The translations under genes were made by a program, and so were the position numbers. Below are positions 1 to 5,231 of a DNA stretch of 6,668 nt, one piece after another. A model generated the notes under the pieces. That model saw only the letters and a program-made list of their open reading frames with translations. It was not told the origin of the DNA and made no database searches. Position 1 is the first letter of the stretch. The number at the start of each line of letters is the position of its first letter. Source of the DNA: CAZEUZ01 sp964515805 (lineage in GTDB: Bacteria; Pseudomonadota; Gammaproteobacteria; Pseudomonadales; Cellvibrionaceae). The stretch covers positions 1 to 6,668 of the forward strand of contig CAZEUZ010000011.1 of assembly GCA_964515805.1 (NCBI GenBank). The letters are read 5' to 3'.

Positions 1-1
1 G

Positions 2-985
2 CCAAGGTGGATTCGTTGGCTGCTAATACCTATTGGCGTTTACTTATTATTCGCTATCTTTGTGGGAATACATTGGAATTGGAAGCCTGGTGAATTTTCA
101 GTGACGGCTATAAACCTGGAGAAGGCGCAGCAGGCCGAAACTCCTATAGTTACTGGTAGTGCTACCACAGCGACATTAATACATATGGCTGAAATTTTAC
201 TGGAAAAACCCGGCGGATTTATCTCAAATGACATTTTGCCTCCCGGCGTCTGGTTGGACAATATATCCAATTGGGAGTACGGCGTGCTTATTCAAATGCG
301 TGATGCCAGCAAAGCAATGCGCGAAGCCTTCAGCCGTTCACAATCTCAATCTAAAGAAGATAGGGATTTGTCCCGGGTTGAGCCGCGTTTTAACTTTGAT
401 CATCAAAGCTGGGCGATACCTGCATCAGAGAGTCAATACGAGGAAGCTATCGAATTTTTGTCATCCTACTACAATCGATTGTTGAATAAAAATATCAGCG
501 ATGCGCAGTTCTACGCACGCGCCGATAATTTAAATTATTGGTTGCAGACAGTAGAAACTCGCCTTGGCAGTTTATCTCAGCGCCTGAGCGCCAGTGTGGG
601 TCAACGTCGCATTAATACTGATCTGGCAGGTGATAGCGCCGCTACTCAGTCGACACCGGCACCACAGGAAATCGAAGCCAAAACACCCTGGCTGCAAATA
701 GACGATATTTTTTACGAAGCCCGTGGTACAACTTGGGCTTTAGTACATTTACTAAAAGCCGTCGAGATAGACTTTGAAGAAATATTGAAAAGAAAGAATG
801 CATTAGTTAGTCTCCGGCAAATTATTCGTGAACTGGAATCTTCACAAGAAACCGTCTACAGCCCTATTATCCTCAATGGCAGCGGCTTTGGCTTAGTGGC
901 AAACCATTCACTGGTTATGGCTTCTTATATTTCCCGCGCCAATGCGGCAATTATTGATTTACGCGAATTGCTATCAAGAGGTTAG
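2..985 (+). CDS. DUF2333 family inner-membrane protein (partial, 5' end outside window)
   Basis: The reading frame is open from the left edge to the TAG at 983-985, giving about 327 residues. An internal GTG at 62 could be taken as a start, but the codons before it encode a membrane segment (WLLIPIGVYLLFAIFVG), so the true start lies upstream of the window. After this single N-terminal span the protein is soluble and probably periplasmic. Recognised family features are the segment with NDILPPGVWLDN, the run FSRSQSQSKEDRDL, the FNFDHQSWAIPASESQY stretch, and YARADNLNYWLQTVETRLGSLSQ in two parts. These match my memory of DUF2333 proteins in gammaproteobacteria, which have no established function. 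The gene converges on ribH with only 20 bp between the stop codons and no clear terminator hairpin. Family assignment is firm; any role is unknown. Confidence 0.85.
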   Translation, partial: PRWIRWLLIPIGVYLLFAIFVGIHWNWKPGEFSVTAINLEKAQQAETPIVTGSATTATLIHMAEILLEKPGGFISNDILPPGVWLDNISNWEYGVLIQMRDASKAMREAFSRSQSQSKEDRDLSRVEPRFNFDHQSWAIPASESQYEEAIEFLSSYYNRLLNKNISDAQFYARADNLNYWLQTVETRLGSLSQRLSASVGQRRINTDLAGDSAATQSTPAPQEIEAKTPWLQIDDIFYEARGTTWALVHLLKAVEIDFEEILKRKNALVSLRQIIRELESSQETVYSPIILNGSGFGLVANHSLVMASYISRANAAIIDLRELLSRG

Positions 986-1005
986 TCAATCTGCAAAACG
1001 AGTCG

Positions 1006-1488
1006 TTAAATCTTCTTGGACAGAGAAACCATTTCCAATGCAGTCGATGCCGCTTCTGTGCCTTTGTTGCCTGCTTTAGTGCCACTCCGCTCAATCGCCT
1101 GTTCGATAGTGTCTACTGTTAGCACCCCAAAGGTAATAGGAATACCAAACTGCAGTGAGACCTGCGCCAAGCCCTTGGTGCACTCGCCCGCTACATGTTC
1201 AAAATGAGGCGTGCCGCCGCGAATGACTGCACCGAGTGCAATAATGGCATCGTACTCTTTTAAAACTGACACTTTTTGGGCTATCAACGGCAATTCAAAC
1301 GCACCGGGCACATAATATACTGTAATATCGCTGTCACTGACGCCGTGACGGTGCAAAGTATCCAGCGCTCCAATTTTTAAGTTCTCGACCACAAAGCTAT
1401 TCCAACGAGTGACCAGCAGCGCATATTTACCCTGCGCCGACGCAAAGTCGCCCTCAATCGTTTTAGTATGGTTGGTTGTATTCATCAT
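1006..1488 (-). CDS. ribH: 6,7-dimethyl-8-ribityllumazine synthase
   Basis: Condenses 5-amino-6-ribitylaminouracil with 3,4-dihydroxy-2-butanone 4-phosphate to form lumazine, the penultimate step of riboflavin synthesis; a cytoplasmic enzyme that assembles as pentamers or 60-mers. The 160-residue length is normal. Visible motifs are the substrate-stacking RWNSF (residues 28-32), VPGAFELP (60-67), and GAVIRGGTPHFEHVA (86-100), with G92-T93 in the phosphate-binding position and H95 as the catalytic histidine. R134 in RSGTKAGNKG (134-143) matches the conserved phosphate-contacting arginine. The start is ATG at 1488, directly followed by a second ATG. The first overlaps the ribBX stop as ATGA, so translation is probably coupled. 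A weak AGGCAG lies just upstream. It is the last gene of the cluster and ends 20 bp from the oppositely oriented DUF2333 gene. Confidence 0.97.
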   Translation of the reverse strand: MMNTTNHTKTIEGDFASAQGKYALLVTRWNSFVVENLKIGALDTLHRHGVSDSDITVYYVPGAFELPLIAQKVSVLKEYDAIIALGAVIRGGTPHFEHVAGECTKGLAQVSLQFGIPITFGVLTVDTIEQAIERSGTKAGNKGTEAASTALEMVSLSKKI

Positions 1489-2642
1489 TTCTGCCTATTT
1501 GGTTTGTTAAGCATTTCAACATTTTCTTGACTATCCGGGCTGGGGATCACGCCGACGATTTCAAGATTAAAGCCGGATAGTGCAGAGAACTTAAAAGGTG
1601 AAGACATCAGCCGCATCTTTTGTACGCCTAGATCCCGTAAAATTTGCGCGCCGGCGCCTACTTGCCGGTAAGCTGTATCCGGAGCTGCGCGCGTCTGTTT
1701 GCCAGACAGTATGGAGTCAATCCTCTCTGCAATCTCGCAGTTGGTTTCGTTATAGTAGATCAGTACCAGCACGCCGTTGCCTTCCACCTCCACGACCCGC
1801 AAAGCATCTTGAAATGTCCATCCTATAGTATCTGAATCACCTATTTGCAAGGCAAGCAAATCACGAACGACATCCATTACATGAACGCGAACCAATGTTA
1901 CTTGGTCACTTTGTATCGCCCCCTTTGTCAGTGCGAAATGCACATCGCCACGGGCAATATCCCGATAGACATGCAGCATAAAATCGCCAAAGCGAGTATT
2001 AATTTCCCGGCTATTGACGCATTCAACCGTTCTCTCTTTCACTGAGCGATAGTGGATAAGATCGGCGATCGTACCGATTTTTAACTGGTGCTGGCGGGCA
2101 AACTGCTCCAAATCACCGCGGCGAGCCATACTACCATCGGCATTCATAATCTCAACGATTACCGACGATGGATCACAACCTGCCAGACGGGCCAGATCAC
2201 AACCGGCCTCGGTGTGACCGGCGCGGCTAAGCACACCCCCTGGCTGTGCCTTTAGAGGAAAGACATGTCCAGGTTGAACAATATCTTTCGGTTGCGCATC
2301 TCGCTTAACTGCAGCTTGTACTGTAGTTGCTCTGTCTGCCGCGGAAATACCAGTAGTCACGCCTTTTGCCGCTTCGATAGAGAGGGTAAAATTGGTCGAA
2401 TGTTGAGCCCGGTTGTCGTTGACCATCAATGGCAATTCCAGCTGGCGACAACGTTCTTCCGTCAATGTCAAACAGATAAGGCCGCGGGCATGCGTGGCCA
2501 TAAAATTAATATCTTCGGGACGAACTTTTTCTGCGGCCATAACTAGGTCGCCTTCGTTTTCGCGATCTTCGTCGTCCATTAAGATGACCATCTTTCCTTG
2601 ACGGATATCCTCAATTAATTCTTCTATACTATTTAATTCCAT
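1485..2642 (-). CDS. ribBX: 3,4-dihydroxy-2-butanone-4-phosphate synthase with degenerate RibA-like C-terminal domain (RibBX type)
   Basis: The N-terminal half (about residues 1-205) converts ribulose 5-phosphate to 3,4-dihydroxy-2-butanone 4-phosphate plus formate. It carries the acidic metal- and substrate-binding run DDEDRENEGD (23-32) and the catalytic GHTEAG (142-147), and is intact. The C-terminal half (about 206-385) still resembles GTP cyclohydrolase II: LVRVH, an ALRVVEVEGNGVLVLIYY-type strand, GAGAQILRDLGVQKMRLM and the end GFNLEIVGVIP. However, the three-cysteine zinc motif and the QEGRGIGL signature are absent, so it should not hydrolyse GTP. Such RibB-RibX hybrids are described in Proteobacteria. 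I chose ATG at 2642 because MELNSIEELIEDIRQGKM matches the usual family N-terminus. An in-frame GTG at 2657 would add five residues, and neither start has a clear ribosome binding site. The stop overlaps the ribH start by 4 nt. Confidence 0.9.
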   Translation of the reverse strand: MELNSIEELIEDIRQGKMVILMDDEDRENEGDLVMAAEKVRPEDINFMATHARGLICLTLTEERCRQLELPLMVNDNRAQHSTNFTLSIEAAKGVTTGISAADRATTVQAAVKRDAQPKDIVQPGHVFPLKAQPGGVLSRAGHTEAGCDLARLAGCDPSSVIVEIMNADGSMARRGDLEQFARQHQLKIGTIADLIHYRSVKERTVECVNSREINTRFGDFMLHVYRDIARGDVHFALTKGAIQSDQVTLVRVHVMDVVRDLLALQIGDSDTIGWTFQDALRVVEVEGNGVLVLIYYNETNCEIAERIDSILSGKQTRAAPDTAYRQVGAGAQILRDLGVQKMRLMSSPFKFSALSGFNLEIVGVIPSPDSQENVEMLNKPNRQK

Positions 2643-2695
2643 TGATTTTGTATTCACGAGTAAGCAAAGAGCTATTTAGTCAATGTTGTGACGAC

Positions 2696-3349
2696 TCACG
2701 TTTGAGCAAAACCATGCTCTTGCAAAAAAGACTTCGTTAAATTCTTCGGCGGCTGTTCTCGATCTAATAATAGCCTCTCTACATAGCGGGCCAGTAAGTC
2801 AACTTCTATATTGACTTGATCTCCAATCCGATAATGCGCAATAACAGTATTGTCCCAGGTATGAGGAACAATGTTGACGCTAAATTGGCATTCATCAACC
2901 GTATTGACCGTCAAGCTGACGCCATCGATGGTAATACTCCCTTTTTGGGCAATGTATTTCGCCAATTGTGAGGAAACACTGAACGTTAACCGGTAGGAAC
3001 GGCCATCCGTCTGCTGACCGGTAAATCGGGCAATTCCGTCAACATGGCCGCTGACAATATGGCCACCGAGAGGAGTCGATGGTGTCAGCGCTTTTTCCAG
3101 ATTAACCCGTGTGTTGGCTCGCCAGTGCTCAATCGTGGTGAGGCTCAGTGTTTCTGCAGAAACATCTGCCCAAAAACCATCGCCAGGCAAATCGATTACG
3201 GTCAAACAGACGCCATTAGTTGCGATCGAGTCGCCTATACCGGTATTGCTAAGATCCATTGTTGCTGTATTAATGCGCAAACGTTTATCGCCACTGCGCG
3301 GTTCAATAGCAACGACAGAGCCAACGGCTTCAATTATCCCGGTAAACAT
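2696..3349 (-). CDS. ribE: Riboflavin synthase, alpha subunit
   Basis: Catalyses the dismutation of two 6,7-dimethyl-8-ribityllumazine molecules into riboflavin and 5-amino-6-ribitylaminouracil, the last step of the pathway; usually a cytoplasmic homotrimer. The protein has 217 residues, as expected, and two similar lumazine-binding beta-barrel halves. The first begins MFTGIIEAVGSV; the second begins near residue 98 with IVSGHVDG. S41 (GDSIATNGVCLTV), C48 and H102 fall at the positions of the functionally important residues of the E. coli enzyme. The second half contains SITIDGVSLTVN, and the C-terminal YVERLL helix is present for trimerisation. ATG at 3349 is preceded by GGAGAAG, the best ribosome binding site in the cluster. 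Some species name this gene ribC. The 71-nt gap before it holds a perfect 14-bp palindrome. Confidence 0.97.
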   Translation of the reverse strand: MFTGIIEAVGSVVAIEPRSGDKRLRINTATMDLSNTGIGDSIATNGVCLTVIDLPGDGFWADVSAETLSLTTIEHWRANTRVNLEKALTPSTPLGGHIVSGHVDGIARFTGQQTDGRSYRLTFSVSSQLAKYIAQKGSITIDGVSLTVNTVDECQFSVNIVPHTWDNTVIAHYRIGDQVNIEVDLLARYVERLLLDREQPPKNLTKSFLQEHGFAQT

Positions 3350-3350
3350 G

Positions 3351-3357
3351 CTTCTCC
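3351..3357 (-). promoter_or_regulatory. Ribosome binding site of ribE
   Basis: GGAGAAG read on the minus strand, close to the ATG at 3349. It is the clearest Shine-Dalgarno sequence in the minus-strand cluster. ribD and ribBX have none I can see, so ribE may initiate independently while its neighbours rely more on coupling. Confidence 0.6.
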
Positions 3358-3364
3358 AGTTGAA

Positions 3365-3378
3365 TATTTGCGCAAATA
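3365..3378. repeat. Perfect 14-bp palindrome between ribD and ribE
   Basis: TATTTGCGCAAATA reads identically on both strands and lies 16-29 nt upstream of the ribE ATG, outside any coding region. Having no loop, it resembles a dimeric repressor's DNA site more than an RNA hairpin. No regulator can be named from the sequence. Confidence 0.55.
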
Positions 3379-3408
3379 ACAGCCAATACAGCTTACAACA
3401 AGCTTTTG

Positions 3409-3414
3409 ATTATA
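3409..3414 (-). promoter_or_regulatory. Possible internal -10 element upstream of ribE
   Basis: A perfect TATAAT occurs on the minus strand just after the ribD stop codon, about 60 nt before the ribE start. At 16-18 bp spacing the -35 region lies inside the end of ribD and matches TTGACA poorly (TATGCC at 17 bp), and there is no TGn extension. This may be a weak or activator-dependent internal promoter, or chance in an AT-rich gap. Confidence 0.25.
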
Positions 3415-3420
3415 GTCTTT

Positions 3421-4545
3421 TTAAAGTTTGGGGCATATCGTAATACGCCAATCGTTTCCTATTGCACGCTGATCCGTAATCGCAATTGGGCGTTTTTTAT
3501 CCATCGATAACAGCGTCAAGTCAAATAGCGGCCTGGCATTGCTTCCCATCACTATAGGCGCCACATATAAAATGATCTCATCTAACAAGTCTTGTTTTAG
3601 AAAAGCGCCACTGAGTGTTGAACCCGCTTCGATCAGCACTTCGTTGCACTGATAAGCTGTCGCTAATCGATGCAGTAGAATATCGAGATCAATGCGCCCG
3701 GCAGAGTCGAACGCAATCGTTTCAAGGACCAATTTTTGCGGCCATTGTTCGATTAAACTTTTGGCATTATCAGTGTTAGCCGACTGTTCAGAAGTGGCGA
3801 TAATTACCTTACCGCTACCATTAAAGACTGCTGCATTAATCGGAGTCCGCAAATGTGTATCAACCACTACGCGTATAGGTGGTATAGCATGTTGCAATTG
3901 TTGAGCCCGAATAGTTAGCCGGCTATTATCCTGAAGAATTGAGCCAATACCAGTAATGATAGCGCAGCTACGGGCGCGCAAATGCTGAACATCGTTACGT
4001 GCTGCCTTTCCCGTTATCCAGTGACTCTGGCCATCAGCCATGGCCGTTCTGCCGTCAATACTCATTGCCAACTTACAACAAACGAAAGGTCTCGATGTTT
4101 CCATTCGTCTAATAAAACCGCGGTTTAATGCCTGTGCCTGGGTAGCCAATAGAGGGCCATCCACTTCTATTCCAGCTGTTCGCAGCATTTCCAAGCCCGA
4201 TCCGCTCACTAAAGGGTTAGGATCCTCCATAGCATAGACAACTCGCTTGATACCGGCAGCAATAATGGCTTCCGTGCATGGACTGGTTCTGCCATGATGA
4301 TTGCAAGGTTCAAGCGTGACATAGAGCGTTTTGTTACGTGCTTTGGCACCAGCTACTCGTAGTGCACTGATTTCTGCATGCACTTCGCCGGTACGATGAT
4401 GCCAAGCTTCAGCGATTACCTGTTGTTCTACTTCATCAACTAGCAAGCAACCAACACAAGGATTCGGACGAGCAGTATAGCATCCGAGTTTCGCTAACTG
4501 TAATGCACGACTCATATATTGCGTGTCAATGGGTTTGAGCACCAT
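3421..4545 (-). CDS. ribD: Bifunctional diaminohydroxyphosphoribosylaminopyrimidine deaminase / 5-amino-6-(5-phosphoribosylamino)uracil reductase
   Basis: Performs the second and third steps of the GTP branch of riboflavin synthesis: deamination of the pyrimidine, then NADPH-dependent reduction of the ribose side chain. The 374 residues match the family. The N-terminal deaminase (about 1-145) has the zinc motif HAE (56-58) and PCNHHGRTSPC with C81 and C90 as further zinc ligands; S88 replaces the more usual proline of GRTPPC. The C-terminal reductase (about 150-374) begins near RPFVCCKLAMSIDGRTA and includes GQSHWITG, RVVVDTHLRTP, LIEAGSTLSGAFL and DEIILYVAPIVMG. ATG at 4545 follows the nrdR stop by 9 nt without a visible Shine-Dalgarno, which points to coupled translation. 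Starting at M11 would also keep the deaminase core, but the first ATG suits the known N-terminal length. Confidence 0.96.
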   Translation of the reverse strand: MVLKPIDTQYMSRALQLAKLGCYTARPNPCVGCLLVDEVEQQVIAEAWHHRTGEVHAEISALRVAGAKARNKTLYVTLEPCNHHGRTSPCTEAIIAAGIKRVVYAMEDPNPLVSGSGLEMLRTAGIEVDGPLLATQAQALNRGFIRRMETSRPFVCCKLAMSIDGRTAMADGQSHWITGKAARNDVQHLRARSCAIITGIGSILQDNSRLTIRAQQLQHAIPPIRVVVDTHLRTPINAAVFNGSGKVIIATSEQSANTDNAKSLIEQWPQKLVLETIAFDSAGRIDLDILLHRLATAYQCNEVLIEAGSTLSGAFLKQDLLDEIILYVAPIVMGSNARPLFDLTLLSMDKKRPIAITDQRAIGNDWRITICPKL

Positions 4546-4554
4546 TTTATAGCG

Positions 4555-5046
4555 TTACGGATTCACCGGTATTTTGTTGGCAGACGCTTTTGGCTGTCGC
4601 TTTTCAAGAAAATCAATTTCCCTGCGGAATTCGTTCAGATCCTGAAAACGGCGGTAGACGGAAGCGAAGCGTACGTAAGCAACTTCATCCAGTTGTTGCA
4701 GTTGCTCCATGACTTTTTCACCGACAACCCGAGAGGCCAGTTCGCGTTCCCCAGTACTGCGCAGGGCGTGTTTAATGTGATCAACTGCAGTCTCTAGCGA
4801 CTCGATACTCACAGGCCGTTTTTCCAATGCACGGTTTAGGCCGGCACGCAACTTGTCATCGTCGAAAGGCTCGCGAGAACCGTCTTGCTTGATAACACGA
4901 GGCATTAACAACTCTGCTATTTCATAGGTGGTAAAACGCTCATGGCAAGACAGGCACTGACGCCGACGTCGAACTTGACTACCATCCGCAACTAGACGGG
5001 AATCGATAACCTTTGTGTTTTCATCACAGCAAAAAGGACAATGCAA
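4555..5046 (-). CDS. nrdR: Transcriptional repressor NrdR
   Basis: NrdR represses ribonucleotide reductase operons by binding NrdR boxes, sensing ATP and dATP through an ATP-cone. The 163-residue protein has an N-terminal zinc ribbon with C3, C6, C31 and C34 (CPFC...CLSC), the basic run VRRRRQ (25-30), and an ATP-cone at about residues 46-136 beginning with RVIKQDGSREPF. The start is TTG at 5046: the family begins MHCPFC, and the frame upstream meets a TAA after only five codons with no other start. The nearby ATG at 5058-5060 (read on the minus strand) is in another frame. C7, directly after the zinc ligand C6, is usually glycine in homologues I remember. The gene heads the riboflavin cluster, so NrdR level and flavin synthesis probably share a promoter. 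Confidence 0.96.
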   Translation of the reverse strand: MHCPFCCDENTKVIDSRLVADGSQVRRRRQCLSCHERFTTYEIAELLMPRVIKQDGSREPFDDDKLRAGLNRALEKRPVSIESLETAVDHIKHALRSTGERELASRVVGEKVMEQLQQLDEVAYVRFASVYRRFQDLNEFRREIDFLEKRQPKASANKIPVNP

Positions 5047-5070
5047 TTGAAAGTACTCATGTTACGAATA

Positions 5071-5085
5071 ATCATTAGTCATGAT
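5071..5085. repeat. Small inverted repeat upstream of nrdR
   Basis: ATCAT and ATGAT are separated by 5 nt (tagtc) just upstream of nrdR. On the minus strand TATCAT, a fair -10 match, overlaps the right arm at 5081-5086, although no good -35 was found at normal spacing. A bound regulator here could block nrdR-rib transcription. Arms of five bases can arise by chance. Confidence 0.3.
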
Positions 5086-5106
5086 AGCATAAAGTCTCAT
5101 AGTCAC

Positions 5107-5125
5107 CGTACCTTGCGTACCTTGC
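5107..5125. repeat. 9-bp direct tandem repeat in the divergent intergenic region
   Basis: GTACCTTGC occurs twice head to tail (5108-5116 and 5117-5125), and period-9 identity covers 19 bases from 5107. It lies between the nrdR start and the receiver gene, outside coding sequence. It could be a slippage product or a pair of protein-binding half-sites; the sequence does not say which. Confidence 0.6.
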
Positions 5126-5133
5126 TGTCTCTC

Positions 5134-5152
5134 TGATCATTTGGGATTATCA
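5134..5152. repeat. Imperfect inverted repeat in the divergent intergenic region
   Basis: TGATCAT and ATTATCA are separated by 5 nt (ttggg) and match at six of seven arm positions. The element shares the pattern ATCAT-N5-AT(G/T)AT with the inverted repeat at 5071-5085; their centres are 65 bp apart. It lies just upstream of the candidate -35 of the receiver gene. Possible operator; no cognate regulator is recognised. Confidence 0.35.
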
Positions 5153-5158
5153 TGGCTA

Positions 5159-5187
5159 TTGACGAGACGGTAGTTAACATCAAAAAT
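5159..5187 (+). promoter_or_regulatory. Candidate sigma-70 promoter for the receiver-domain gene
   Basis: TTGACG (5159-5164, five of six matches to the -35 consensus) is followed after 17 bp by AAAAAT (5182-5187, four of six to the -10). Predicted transcription would start near 5194, leaving a leader of roughly 40 nt before the ATG. The weak -10 keeps this tentative. Confidence 0.3.
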
Positions 5188-5216
5188 AGGCAATTATTAT
5201 TTGATGAATAAACATT

Positions 5217-5222
5217 GAAGGA
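5217..5222 (+). promoter_or_regulatory. Ribosome binding site of the receiver-domain gene
   Basis: GAAGGA lies 9 nt before the ATG at 5232, a standard Shine-Dalgarno sequence and spacing, and supports that start codon. Confidence 0.7.
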
Positions 5223-5231
5223 TATCGTTTA

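Larger units (their letters stand above)
1006..5046 (-). other. Probable nrdR-ribD-ribE-ribBX-ribH operon
   Basis: Five minus-strand genes follow one another with short gaps: 9 nt between nrdR and ribD, 71 nt between ribD and ribE, about 53 nt between ribE and ribBX, and a 4-nt ATGA overlap between ribBX and ribH. Spacing and shared pathway support co-transcription from a promoter upstream of nrdR. The nrdR-rib order is common in proteobacteria. No FMN riboswitch can be placed: no gap inside the cluster is long enough for that element, and I could not recognise its conserved core upstream of nrdR. The cluster stops at ribH, and nusB does not follow. Confidence 0.8.

Noticed and set aside
62..64. 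GTG at 62 as the start of the DUF2333 gene
   Set aside because: The frame is open upstream to the window edge and encodes the membrane segment expected at the N-terminus of this family.
1485..2657. Calling the ribB fusion a functional bifunctional RibBA
   Set aside because: The GTP cyclohydrolase II zinc cysteines and QEGRGIGL motif are missing, so only the RibB activity is supported.
2678..2684. TTGACT on the minus strand upstream of ribBX as a -35 element
   Set aside because: At 16-18 bp spacing there is no sequence resembling a -10, so no promoter is supported.
3390..3404. AGCTT/AAGCT inverted repeat in the ribD-ribE gap as a terminator
   Set aside because: The stem is only 5 bp and AT-rich, with no following U-run on the transcribed strand, so it is not a convincing terminator.
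5047..5231. FMN riboswitch or NrdR box upstream of nrdR
   Set aside because: I could not recognise the conserved FMN riboswitch segments or a 16-bp NrdR-box-like sequence in this 185-nt region.
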